In this document: piece after piece, positions 1 to 7,848 of the stretch
How positions within the stretch are numbered: position 1 is the stretch's first letter
Layout: every line of letters starts with the position of its first letter
The notes under the pieces: model-generated
Told to the model about the DNA's origin: nothing
Seen by the model: the letters and a program-made list of their open reading frames with translations, nothing else
The model's database searches: none
NCBI GenBank assembly: GCA_033809435.1
Contig: JAPXLS010000025.1
Coordinates: 1 to 17,144 of the forward strand
Direction of reading: 5' to 3'
DNA length: 17,144 nt
From: JAAZIN01 sp033809435
Lineage (GTDB): Bacteria > Bacillota > Dethiobacteria > DTU022
Translations under genes and position numbers: made by a program

Positions 1-2
1 CT

Positions 3-1160
3 AAAAAGTTCAAGATCGGGCTCTTTCCCAACGGTGATCAGCCGCTGTTAAAGGGTGGTGAGCTATCCATCCTGCTCTGGATGGTCTTTGTCACGGTGCT
101 GATGGGGCTGTCTTACTTTTATTCTCCCGCTCCCCCCCCGAAGTGGGGGACGAAGGTTCTTTCGTACATGACGATGCATTTTCTGCTGTTTTATCTATAC
201 TTGCTTGCGCTGCCGGAACAAACACTGAGAAAAATGGTTTACTGGGTTTGTCTGATTGCCGTTCCAGTTTTCTCGTACCAGCAGTTCTACAGCTACTATA
301 CCACCGGTTCGATGCTTGGGCTGACCACTTATCATCGCGCCTATGGTTTGATGGGCGATCCCAATGAATTTGCCAAGAATGTGGTCGTGGTCATCCTGGT
401 CCTCTTTTTCATTGTATTCTTTGAGCAGATATCCCTGTGGCCAAAGATACTCTGTTTTGCCGGAATCGTGTTGATGCTTCTCATGCTTGTCTGGAGCGGT
501 TCGCGGGGCGGCTTTGTCATGCTGGCAGCCGGGGCGCTCCTGTTCTGGCTTCTGCTCTTCCCCCACTTTGACCGGCGGAAAAAAATTCGCTTCTATATAC
601 CCTTTTCGCTGGCTTTGGTGGCTCTGGGCATATTTTTAAGCAAGTACAGATACCTGAGTGAACGTTTTACCGACCTGGTGGGACAGGGAGGGGGGTCCTG
701 CCGGATAAGTGCGGCTTCGCAGGGGCTGCAGCTCCTTTTCCGGGGAGAGCCCTTCAGTTTTCTTTTCGGCTACGGTATCGAAGCCTGGCCCTCCTACGTC
801 CACCTCTCCATATTCCCGCATAACTTTATCATCGAGTATCTTTTCGAATTCGGCTACATTACCGGCCTGGCCCTTATGGCCACGCTGGCTCTGGCGCTGC
901 TCTACCCCCTGTGGGATATCCACCGCCGCTATCAGCAGAACATGATCCGCCTGCGGGAGTATTCTTTCCTGAAAATACTCTTTATCGTTGCTTCCTGCGC
1001 CTCCATCCCCAGCCTGTTCAATCATATCCTGCCGACAAATTTTACTTTTATATTCTTTACCGGCCTCTATCTGTCGCTGTACCGTTTTCTTGCGGCCAGG
1101 GGCGCTGCGGAGGGCAGGGAAGGGGGGGGAGCAGACAGTGCGGAGTTGTTGCCGCAGTAA
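3..1160 (+). CDS. O-antigen ligase / Wzy-type polysaccharide polymerase (5' end missing)
   Basis: The frame is open from the first complete codon at position 3, so the true start lies upstream; an ATG at 81 is internal. What remains (385 residues) is a very hydrophobic protein with many membrane segments. It has a GSRGGF motif in a membrane-proximal region and, near the C-terminus, a GYGIEAWPSYVH...FPHNFIIEYLFEFGY segment pattern with the His-Asn pair typical of the O-antigen ligase/polymerase superfamily. Such proteins join lipid-linked oligosaccharides on the outer face of the membrane. The last 23 bases overlap the next gene if that gene starts at GTG 1138, which suggests translational coupling. 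It carries C8 (132-139) and G8 (1122-1129) homopolymers. Polymerase versus ligase cannot be decided from sequence alone; family assignment is firm. Confidence 0.85.
   Translation, partial: KKFKIGLFPNGDQPLLKGGELSILLWMVFVTVLMGLSYFYSPAPPPKWGTKVLSYMTMHFLLFYLYLLALPEQTLRKMVYWVCLIAVPVFSYQQFYSYYTTGSMLGLTTYHRAYGLMGDPNEFAKNVVVVILVLFFIVFFEQISLWPKILCFAGIVLMLLMLVWSGSRGGFVMLAAGALLFWLLLFPHFDRRKKIRFYIPFSLALVALGIFLSKYRYLSERFTDLVGQGGGSCRISAASQGLQLLFRGEPFSFLFGYGIEAWPSYVHLSIFPHNFIIEYLFEFGYITGLALMATLALALLYPLWDIHRRYQQNMIRLREYSFLKILFIVASCASIPSLFNHILPTNFTFIFFTGLYLSLYRFLAARGAAEGREGGGADSAELLPQ
132..139. repeat. C8 homopolymer inside the polymerase gene
   Basis: Eight consecutive C encode part of the SPAPPPKW stretch between membrane segments. 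The reading frame is intact across it. It is a possible slippage site or base-calling error site; no functional claim is made. Confidence 0.5.
1122..1129 (+). promoter_or_regulatory. G8 tract acting as ribosome binding site for the GT2 gene
   Basis: A run of eight G followed by A lies 8 bases before the GTG at 1138. It is the only purine-rich Shine-Dalgarno-like block ahead of the glycosyltransferase and is the reason for choosing GTG 1138. It also lies inside the last codons of the upstream polymerase gene, so its length affects both genes. Confidence 0.45.
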
Positions 1161-2190
1161 CGGGAGTGCGCCGGTATGGCTATCGGTGGTGGTGATCGGG
1201 CGCAATGAGGGCGAAACGCTGCCGGCCCTGTTTCAGTCCCTGCCCCGTGCGGGGGATGTGGAGTGGATCTATGTTGACTCCCTTTCTACCGATGGGAGCA
1301 CCGGCATTGCGCTGAAGCACGGCGCCAGGGTCTATTCCCTGGAGGCGAACCCCTCACTCTGTCCCGCTTCGGGGCGCTACGCCGGCACCCTAGAGGCTGC
1401 GGGCAAATGGATACTCTATCTTGACGGGGATATGGTCCTGCAAAAGGATTTTATTGATTTTCTAGACCGTCTCAAGCGGGAGGAGGGAGAGATACCCCGG
1501 AATGCAGTGGGTTTCGTGGGGAAAACCTGCAGCCGCTTTCTTGATCAATCCGGTGAGCTTCTCTACAGCCGCGACAATGTCTGCCTTCCGGCGCCTTTTT
1601 CCGGCGGGGGGGGAACCTGGGGCCGGATGGCCGATTACCACGGGGGCGCTGTCCTGTACCTGCGAAAGGCGGTTCTGCAGGCGGGCAACTGGGATCCGGC
1701 GGTGTCGCGGCTCGAAGAAATCGATCTGTACAGCCGTATCCGGAGCCTGGGTTTCCATATCAGGGCGTTGGATCTGCCGATGGCGGATCATTTCACGGAC
1801 CACCTTCCCCTGAGGAGCAAGCTGGGGGCAGTTTTGTGGCCCTGGAGGGAGAGGTGCTCCTATCTGGGCGCCAACCAGCTCATCAGCTCCCGCCTGCGGC
1901 AGAAGAGTATGGGGAGCCTGATCCGTTTCTATCCCGGGCCTTTTCTGGTTTTTGGCGGGTTGATCCTCTCGCTGCCCGCCTTCTTCATCTGGAGACCGCT
2001 GCCCCTGGTGATGAACGGTCTCCTGGCGCTGTACTTTGCACTACATAAAAAATGGTATTATTATCTTGTCCACCTGGGGACGGTGATCCAGTTTTTCAGC
2101 GGGTGGGGCGCGTACCGTCCTTTTAATATACAATACAGGCAGGTAAAAGTATCTGCCGGCCAGAAGGGCTGTCGATCAATTTTATCGTGA
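1138..2190 (+). CDS. GT2-family glycosyltransferase with C-terminal membrane segments
   Basis: About 350 residues if started at GTG 1138. The frame is open further upstream (an ATG at 988), but that part only shadows the polymerase gene. A GTG at 1186 would remove part of the first beta strand. The GT-A fold signature is clear: PVWLSVVVIGRNEGE (residues 12-26), YVDSLSTDGS (45-54) and the metal-binding LDGDM (95-99), then an acceptor-side EEID at 193-196. Two or three hydrophobic segments at about 265-322 should hold it at the membrane. It probably transfers a nucleotide-sugar residue to a lipid-linked intermediate on the cytoplasmic side; donor and acceptor cannot be read from the sequence. 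A G8 tract at 1606-1613 lies in its middle. It overlaps the polymerase gene by 23 bases and is followed after 17 bases by the Wzz-like gene. Confidence 0.85.
   Translation: MRSCCRSNGSAPVWLSVVVIGRNEGETLPALFQSLPRAGDVEWIYVDSLSTDGSTGIALKHGARVYSLEANPSLCPASGRYAGTLEAAGKWILYLDGDMVLQKDFIDFLDRLKREEGEIPRNAVGFVGKTCSRFLDQSGELLYSRDNVCLPAPFSGGGGTWGRMADYHGGAVLYLRKAVLQAGNWDPAVSRLEEIDLYSRIRSLGFHIRALDLPMADHFTDHLPLRSKLGAVLWPWRERCSYLGANQLISSRLRQKSMGSLIRFYPGPFLVFGGLILSLPAFFIWRPLPLVMNGLLALYFALHKKWYYYLVHLGTVIQFFSGWGAYRPFNIQYRQVKVSAGQKGCRSILS
1606..1613. repeat. G8 homopolymer inside the GT2 gene
   Basis: Eight consecutive G encode the SGGGGTW stretch at about residues 155-161. The frame is intact in this assembly. 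A one-base change here would truncate the transferase, so it is a candidate slippage or sequencing-error site. Confidence 0.45.
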
Positions 2191-2207
2191 AAGGGGACTG
2201 AAAAGCC

Positions 2208-3044
2208 GTGGAGAGGCTTACGTTAAGGGGCATCTGGAATTTTTTTGTCGCTTCGAGAAACAAGATCATCCTGGTGGGGATCATCTTCATGATCGCCGCC
2301 ATTCCGGCAGTTTACCTGCTGTCTCCGGCCAAGTACAATATACAGACGAATATCATCATCCCTTATGACACCGCAAAAGTGGCGGAATATGAGGTCCTCA
2401 TCCGCCGCAGCATCCTGGCGCAGGTCTGCCGGGAGCTGCACCTGGACGATTCCGAGGAGAGCATGGCGCAGATGGATGATCATCTCTCCGTCGCCATAGA
2501 CGAGGGGAACAGGGTGATCTATCTCAGCTATCTCGGCGACGATGCGGAGCAGGTTGCCGTCGTGGGCAACGAGATCAGCATGCGAACGGTTAAACATGCC
2601 CGGGATGAACGGGCGGCCTACCTCGAAGAGATCATCGAAACCAAGGAAGAAAGAATCGAGAATATTGACGAACTCATGGACGACGAATTCATCACCGGGT
2701 ATTACGAAAAGCTATCCCGGGAGTGGCGCGCTCTGGTGGAAAGCGGCGGTGCCGGCCTGAATATCTTTCTGGAAATTGATCCCATGATCAAGAATCTTTA
2801 CCTGGAGAGAAATAATCTAAATTATGAAGTCAAAAGGCTGGAGCAGGAAATTGCAGAACTGCGCGAGCAGGGCGACAAGGAGCTGAAAGAGCAGTACTCT
2901 CCCATTTACGAACCGGATAAGAAGGAGCCGCCGGGGCTGCTGATGGTGATCCTCCTGTCGGCAGCGGGGGGTCTGGTATTTGGCATGCTCTGGGTTGCGG
3001 TGTTCAATTTTGGCATAAAAAAAGTAAAAAAGGAAGGAATTTAA
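2208..3044 (+). CDS. Wzz-like chain-length determinant / polysaccharide co-polymerase
   Basis: 278 residues from a GTG start, with AAGGGG about 11 bases upstream. The architecture is that of a polysaccharide co-polymerase: a short cytoplasmic N-terminus (MERLTLRGIWNFF), membrane segment 1 at about 20-38, a long charged extracytoplasmic part with helical, coiled-coil-like stretches (about 130-160 and 195-230), a proline-containing segment EPDKKEPPG (235-243) and membrane segment 2 at about 244-266, ending in a Lys-rich tail. Such proteins set polymer length together with Wzy, which is encoded two genes upstream. There is no Walker A motif or Tyr-rich tail, so no fused BY-kinase, and no separate kinase gene is in the window. 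Overall sequence is divergent, so the call rests mainly on topology and context. Confidence 0.75.
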   Translation: MERLTLRGIWNFFVASRNKIILVGIIFMIAAIPAVYLLSPAKYNIQTNIIIPYDTAKVAEYEVLIRRSILAQVCRELHLDDSEESMAQMDDHLSVAIDEGNRVIYLSYLGDDAEQVAVVGNEISMRTVKHARDERAAYLEEIIETKEERIENIDELMDDEFITGYYEKLSREWRALVESGGAGLNIFLEIDPMIKNLYLERNNLNYEVKRLEQEIAELREQGDKELKEQYSPIYEPDKKEPPGLLMVILLSAAGGLVFGMLWVAVFNFGIKKVKKEGI

Positions 3045-3085
3045 GCCTCCGGAATCGAATGTATCAGTTTGCCGCGTCGCGGTAC

Positions 3086-3091
3086 AGGAGG
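3086..3091 (+). promoter_or_regulatory. AGGAGG ribosome binding site fixing the start at 3099
   Basis: A perfect AGGAGG sits 7 bases before ATG 3099. An in-frame TTG at 3069 lies upstream of this site and has nothing comparable, so 3099 is preferred for the glycosylphosphotransferase. Confidence 0.75.
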
Positions 3092-3098
3092 CATAAGC

Positions 3099-4487
3099 AT
3101 GGATAAGGGCAGCAGGCTCCAGGGCAAAAAACTTAAAGGTATACCCGTAATCATGGTGGTTGCCGTTGATGTGGCGCTGGCAAACCTGGCTTTTTATTTC
3201 GCTTTCACCCTGCGCTCCATCGGGAATATACCCGAATTCAACGTGGGGCTTTTTTTGCGGATGTCGCCCTGGCTTTCACTGGCGGCGGTCGTGTTGCTGC
3301 ATGCCCTGAATCTTTACTCCAAACAGCGCAACGGTTTCATGCCCATCCTGCGGGCGGTGATCACGGCGGCAGCGGGATTGACTGTTTGCGGCATGATCAT
3401 CTCCTTGTGGCTGAGAGGCATTACCCTGCACCCCGCCATATTCATCGCTGCATTCCTTCTTTTGCTGATCTTGCTTTTGCCCTGGAGAGTGCTGCACTGG
3501 CGGATGGAGATGTGGATTCACGGCCAAAAAAAACTGCTTGTTGTGGGCCGCCATGAAGAGGTGGCGCAGGCCCTGGAGAAGCTGCTGGGTCTGCCCGGGG
3601 GCATGTTCGAGATAGCGCATGTGCTTGAACCGGAGGCATGGCGGGAGGTTTCGCGCTGGTTTCCCCATGTTGATGCCGTCATGCTGGCCGGGTCGCTGGA
3701 CATGGAACTGAAAAACAGGATCATCCGCTGCTGTTTTGACGCGACGAAAGAGGTTTTTATCGTGCCCGATCTTTACGAGATCATCCTGGCCAGATCGATA
3801 TTCACCCAGGTTCAGGATACTCCCATCCTGGAATGCCGGCTCATGCAGCTCTCTTCTCTTCAGGCCCTGGCCAAGAGGACCCTTGACCTTGCGGTAACCG
3901 CCGTCCTTCTAATAGCGGCGGCACTTCCCATGATCATCGTTTCCGCCGTGGTGAGGTTCACTTCGCCGGGACCTGTAATCTACCGGCAGGAACGGGTCGG
4001 CCTGGGCGGAAAGGTTTTTGTGTTGTACAAATTCAGGACCATGGTGGATCGCGCCGAGGATGAGAGCGGACCTGTTTTTGCCACCGAGGAAGATGACCGG
4101 GTTACCCCGGCGGGGCGCTTTCTGCGGCTGAGCCGCCTGGATGAGCTTCCCCAGCTCTTCAATGTCCTCAAGGGTGATCTAAGTTTTGTCGGACCCCGTC
4201 CGGAACGGCCCTATTTTGTGGATCAGTTTACCGGGGAGATTCCGGAATATCCGCTGCGCCACCAGGTCAAGCCGGGCATAACCGGTTTGGCCCAGGTTGC
4301 AGGCTACTATTCATCCGAAACAAGGGATAAGCTGCGCTATGACCTTTACTATATTTCCGATTATTCGCTGTTGCTGGATTTAAAGATTATCCTGTCCACG
4401 GTCCCGGCCCTTTTCAACAAAACTTCTTCGCTGGGGATCAGGGTTGAAAAGGGGAACCGTTCTCCCGCCAAGGCGGAGCTGCCCTGA
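3099..4487 (+). CDS. WbaP-type polyprenyl-phosphate sugar-1-phosphate transferase
   Basis: 462 residues. It starts the repeat unit by moving a sugar-1-phosphate from a nucleotide sugar onto undecaprenyl phosphate. Order of parts: four N-terminal membrane helices (about 14-36, 50-68, 83-105, 110-128), a Rossmann-like middle region (KKLLVVGRHEEVAQALE at about 144-160), a membrane or re-entrant helix (about 261-285), then the bacterial sugar transferase catalytic domain (about 286-440). Catalytic-domain signatures: SPGPVIYRQERVG (289-301), YKFRTM (310-315), RLDELPQLFNVLKGD (346-360), SFVGPRPE (362-369) and KPGITGLAQV (391-400). Length and layout match the WbaP/EpsL-like exopolysaccharide glycosylphosphotransferases. 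Which sugar it uses cannot be told from sequence. It follows the Wzz-like gene by 54 bases. Confidence 0.92.
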   Translation: MDKGSRLQGKKLKGIPVIMVVAVDVALANLAFYFAFTLRSIGNIPEFNVGLFLRMSPWLSLAAVVLLHALNLYSKQRNGFMPILRAVITAAAGLTVCGMIISLWLRGITLHPAIFIAAFLLLLILLLPWRVLHWRMEMWIHGQKKLLVVGRHEEVAQALEKLLGLPGGMFEIAHVLEPEAWREVSRWFPHVDAVMLAGSLDMELKNRIIRCCFDATKEVFIVPDLYEIILARSIFTQVQDTPILECRLMQLSSLQALAKRTLDLAVTAVLLIAAALPMIIVSAVVRFTSPGPVIYRQERVGLGGKVFVLYKFRTMVDRAEDESGPVFATEEDDRVTPAGRFLRLSRLDELPQLFNVLKGDLSFVGPRPERPYFVDQFTGEIPEYPLRHQVKPGITGLAQVAGYYSSETRDKLRYDLYYISDYSLLLDLKIILSTVPALFNKTSSLGIRVEKGNRSPAKAELP

Positions 4488-4586
4488 GGGTCAAGATCAA
4501 GTGAAAAAAGCTGGATCGGGTCATGAAAAGTAGAATAGCCTATCCGGATCAACGGGTTATCCATTTAAGAGAGAAGGTGTCAGGAG

Positions 4587-6341
4587 ATGTCGGAAAAAGA
4601 CAGGGGAGTTATGGGGAAATTTGGAGAGGGCTGCAAGCGCCTGTGGAAGGGTCTTGTTGACGGTATATCCGGTGCTGCTCGCAGAGCCTTTCATGCAGTC
4701 CGCGGGCTCTTTCTGAAAATCGGGAAAAATATCAATCGGGAGTGGTTTTCAAAGCACCGAAAAGCGCTGATCGGTACGGCGCTGGGCCTGGCTGTGCTCA
4801 TAGTTGCAGCCGTGGTCTTCATCAACTTGTACCAGATAGCCAATCCGGAAGTGGCTCTGAGGAACAAGGATTTTGATTTTGCTCCCGATGAGAACGTGAA
4901 CAAGCAGTTCTCCAAGAGTATTGTGAACATAGCCCTGCTCGGTTTTGACCGCGACCAGTTTCGGGAGGAACATGCCTATCTCTTTCTGCCCGATGTGATC
5001 CTCGTCGCCTCCGTTGATTTCAAGAAAGATACGGTGAGACTCGTCCGGGTGCCTCGTGATTCCTATGTGCCCATCTACGGAAGGAACGTGAAGGACAAGA
5101 TCAACCACTCCTATTACCATGGTTATTTCTATGGCAAGGGGAAAGACAAGGATGATGCCGGCCTGGAGACAACGCTGCAGACGGTGAGCCATGTGCTGGG
5201 CGATATTCCCATTCACTATTATGTGACTGTGAGCATGGATGCCGTGATTCAGCTTGTCGATGCCATGGGCGGTGTTCACTACATGGTGGAGGAGAGGATA
5301 TACGACAAGCAAGGCAATGTACTTGTTTACGAGGGACTTCAGGATCTTGATGGAATAACATTTTTAACCTATGCCCGGCACCGTGAGGGGTCGACGGGAC
5401 AGGATATCGGCAGGATCGAGCGCCAGATGGATCTGCTTCTGGCAACATACGATCATTTCAAGGAGCAGGGTCGTTTCAAATATATTCCGGCAACGTACCG
5501 TCTGTACAAGGATTATGTCAATACCAATTTGACTTACAAGCAGATTGCCGCCCTGGCATACTACGCCAGTACCTTCAAAAAAACGGCGGAAAACGTCAAA
5601 ACATACACTTTGAACGGAAGCAGCCAGACCAAGGATGGGATCTGGTACTGGGTTTTGAACCAGGGCTACCGCGTTAAATTGATCAAAGAGGTGTACGGCC
5701 TGGAGGTGGCCCAGTGGCCCGCGGATGTGCTCGTGGATACACCGCCGCCGCCGCTCAAAGAATTCGTCTATGACATACAGGGCCTGGAGGGCAGTCCGGC
5801 AATATTGCTTTCATGGATGCCCGGAGACACCAAAAAGGTGGTCTATGACCTTTACCGCAGCGTTGAGGGCGGCAGTGAAGTGCTGCTCGTCGGGGACACG
5901 GATGAGACCTTCTTCCTGGACAAGGATGTTCTTTCGGGCAATACGTACCACTACCGCATCCAGGTTAGGCATTTCAGGGCCGAGGGGCCCTTTGCCGGCC
6001 TGACTGTCCAGCTGGGTGAGCCAAAAATCAGCGTGACCGGGATCGCTTTGAACCTGTCTACATTGAACCTGGCGGAGGGGGATACCAAACAGCTGATTCC
6101 TGTAATCAGCCCCGAGGGCGCCACCAACAAAAATGTAACCTGGTCTTCCAGCAATCCCGGCGTGGCCACCGTTGCAAATGGAGTGGTCACCGCCATCGCC
6201 GGGGGCAGCGCCACGATCACCGTGACCACCGAGGAAGGCGAGTTTTCAGCCTCCTGCATCGTTGAGGTGACCACCAAGGAGAACAACGGGGATAACGGAG
6301 GAGGGGATGAGGAGGAAAACGGAGGCGTACCGGAAGAGTAA
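4587..6341 (+). CDS. LCP (LytR-CpsA-Psr) protein with fibronectin-like and BIG2 C-terminal domains
   Basis: 584 residues. LCP enzymes transfer lipid-linked glycopolymers to peptidoglycan or other envelope acceptors outside the cell. Parts: a basic cytoplasmic leader (1-58), one membrane helix (about 60-80), and the LCP domain (about 110-290) with PDVILVASVD (135-144), RLVRVPRDS (151-159), KINHSYYHG (171-179), YARHRE (262-267) and GQDIGRIERQ (271-280). These keep the Asp and Arg residues that bind pyrophosphate and metal in this family. A proline run at 386-389 leads into a fibronectin-III-like domain (about 390-476) and a bacterial Ig-like BIG2 domain (about 481-562, with TWSSSNPGVATV and GSATITVTT), then an acidic Gly/Asn tail. 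The start ATG has GAGAAGG about 10 bases upstream; a Met at residue 9 is a less likely alternative. The two Ig-like domains are unusual for the family. Context makes it the likely wall-attachment enzyme for this locus. Confidence 0.88.
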   Translation: MSEKDRGVMGKFGEGCKRLWKGLVDGISGAARRAFHAVRGLFLKIGKNINREWFSKHRKALIGTALGLAVLIVAAVVFINLYQIANPEVALRNKDFDFAPDENVNKQFSKSIVNIALLGFDRDQFREEHAYLFLPDVILVASVDFKKDTVRLVRVPRDSYVPIYGRNVKDKINHSYYHGYFYGKGKDKDDAGLETTLQTVSHVLGDIPIHYYVTVSMDAVIQLVDAMGGVHYMVEERIYDKQGNVLVYEGLQDLDGITFLTYARHREGSTGQDIGRIERQMDLLLATYDHFKEQGRFKYIPATYRLYKDYVNTNLTYKQIAALAYYASTFKKTAENVKTYTLNGSSQTKDGIWYWVLNQGYRVKLIKEVYGLEVAQWPADVLVDTPPPPLKEFVYDIQGLEGSPAILLSWMPGDTKKVVYDLYRSVEGGSEVLLVGDTDETFFLDKDVLSGNTYHYRIQVRHFRAEGPFAGLTVQLGEPKISVTGIALNLSTLNLAEGDTKQLIPVISPEGATNKNVTWSSSNPGVATVANGVVTAIAGGSATITVTTEEGEFSASCIVEVTTKENNGDNGGGDEEENGGVPEE

Positions 6342-6447
6342 GATTGAACGAAGCAGTTCTTGTCGAAAAGAACGCGTCAATTATTTAAGCGGCAGGGTCA
6401 GGGAGCAGCGGTTGTGATCTGTACAGGGTCATTCGGGGTGGTTAATT
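6342..6447. other. 106-base spacer between the LCP gene and the AT-rich gene pair
   Basis: This is one of the longest gaps in the window. It holds a perfect 6-base inverted repeat, GTTCTT / AAGAAC (6356-6361 and 6368-6373, 6-base loop), not followed by a convincing T run, so it is at best a weak hairpin. GGGGTGG at 6435-6441 serves as the ribosome binding site for GTG 6448. No convincing promoter is visible. It also marks the left edge of the composition shift. Confidence 0.4.
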
Positions 6448-7836
6448 GTGGTATTTCTAAAAAACATATACAGGCATATGCCTGAACCGTTCAAGCTGCC
6501 TGTTGATTTTTTTTACGGGTTAATTCCCAACAGTATCAGATACGGTAAGAAATACAGGCGAATGAAGAAATTCTTGAACCGGTCCCAGTGGTGGTCCGAG
6601 GATGAACATACCGCACACCAGGAAATGCAGGTGAAATCGGTATTGATTCATGCGTACGAGCATGTACCCTATTACCGAAGAATTTTTGACCAATATGGAT
6701 TCAATCCTTATGAATTCAAAAGACTGGAAGAAATGGAAACTCTCCCTCTTTTGGACAAGGATATTATTCAGGAAAACTTCGCAGATCTGCTGGCTGACAA
6801 TTTTCCGGTTCAAAAAACCGTACAGAATACCACCGGCGGCACATCGGGAAATCAATTAAAATTTTATGCCGAGGACAACTACAACCAGGTTGAAAAACCT
6901 TTTGTAGAGCTGATCTGGGAGAGGGCGGGTTATGCCAACAATAGCAGGGTTGCTGTCCTGAGGAATGAATCGTTCAGCGACGGGAAGATATTTGACTACG
7001 ATTGGAAGCAAAGAAGCCTGATTCTGGATAATTTTCATCTAACGGATGCCAACATCAAAAAGACGCTTGAAAAGCTGGACCGGGACAGGATTGACTTTAT
7101 TCATACCTACCCCTCCGCAATTTTATCGATCTGTGATTACATCCGCAGATCGGGGTATCGTGTAAAATACAGGCCCAAAGCGATACTGGCAACTTCGGAG
7201 AACATTTATCCGGGGCAGAAAGAGGTAATTGAGGGAACTTTGAACTGCAGGCTCTTCACGTTTTACGGTCACAGCGAGCGGGCGTGCATCGCCGGATGGT
7301 GTGAGCATTCGGATTTCTATCATATTCAAAGCGAGTATGGATACATGGAGCTGCTGGACGAAGAGCATAATCCGATCAGTGAGACCGGCAGAATGGGTGA
7401 AATAGTGTGTACCGGTTTTTTCAACAGGGCCATGCCCTTTATACGTTACCGGACGGGAGATTATTCGTCTTACGCGGACAGGGGCAGTTGTACCTGCGGC
7501 AGAAACTACAGGCTTTTAAATGATGTCAAGGGTCGTTGGCTGCAAGAAATGCTTGTTTGCAGGGAGGGCATCAAGGTATCGATCACTGCCCTGAATATGC
7601 ATTCGGAGATCTTCGATCATGTTGAAAAGTATCAATTTTACCAGGACCGGCCCGGCGAATGCATCTTTAACATTGTTAAAGCAGAAAACTATTCAATTGA
7701 GGATGAAACAAAGATAAAGGGTGAACTGCTCAAGAAGCTGGGCAATTCAATTGATCTGATCATCAATTATACGGATGATATCGAGAAGACCGAAAGAGGG
7801 AAGTACAAATATCTGGTCCAAAAATTACCCCTGTAA
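6448..7836 (+). CDS. PaaK/CapK-like adenylate-forming enzyme (phenylacetate-CoA-ligase family)
   Basis: 462 residues from GTG 6448 (GGGGTGG 6 bases upstream); an ATG at 6478 is a shorter alternative with a poorer site. Family marks: HAYEHVPYYRRIFDQYGF (68-85), typical of the PaaK N-terminus; the phosphate-binding TTGGTSG (128-134); YGHSE (273-277); a CxCGR motif (348-352, found in PaaK relatives); RYRTGD (333-338); and a late Lys-containing ERGKYKYL (449-456). These enzymes activate a carboxylic acid as acyl-AMP, often then forming a thioester. The CapK branch occurs in capsule loci, where the substrate is generally unknown. Here it could activate an acid that decorates the polymer, but this is not shown. 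The gene is visibly AT-richer than the neighbours outside the pair (a hand count gave 48% GC in line 6541 and 38% in line 7681). The DUF362 gene follows after 12 bases, so the two are almost certainly co-translated. Confidence 0.85.
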   Translation: MVFLKNIYRHMPEPFKLPVDFFYGLIPNSIRYGKKYRRMKKFLNRSQWWSEDEHTAHQEMQVKSVLIHAYEHVPYYRRIFDQYGFNPYEFKRLEEMETLPLLDKDIIQENFADLLADNFPVQKTVQNTTGGTSGNQLKFYAEDNYNQVEKPFVELIWERAGYANNSRVAVLRNESFSDGKIFDYDWKQRSLILDNFHLTDANIKKTLEKLDRDRIDFIHTYPSAILSICDYIRRSGYRVKYRPKAILATSENIYPGQKEVIEGTLNCRLFTFYGHSERACIAGWCEHSDFYHIQSEYGYMELLDEEHNPISETGRMGEIVCTGFFNRAMPFIRYRTGDYSSYADRGSCTCGRNYRLLNDVKGRWLQEMLVCREGIKVSITALNMHSEIFDHVEKYQFYQDRPGECIFNIVKAENYSIEDETKIKGELLKKLGNSIDLIINYTDDIEKTERGKYKYLVQKLPL

Positions 7837-7848
7837 GGAGCGCGCATC

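Noticed and set aside
988..1137. Extending the GT2 gene upstream to the ATG at 988
   Set aside because: This stretch lies inside the polymerase coding region in another frame; its translation has no GT2 resemblance, and the ribosome binding site is at 1122-1129.
3069..3098. TTG 3069 as start of the glycosylphosphotransferase
   Set aside because: The perfect AGGAGG at 3086-3091 serves ATG 3099 and would lie inside the gene otherwise.
6356..6373. Hairpin GTTCTT/AAGAAC as a transcription terminator after the LCP gene
   Set aside because: The stem is only 6 AT-rich pairs and is not followed by a T run.
6360..6388. TTGTCG with a loose AT-rich -10-like region as a promoter for the AT-rich pair
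   Set aside because: The -10 match is poor and the region overlaps the small hairpin; it is not better than chance.
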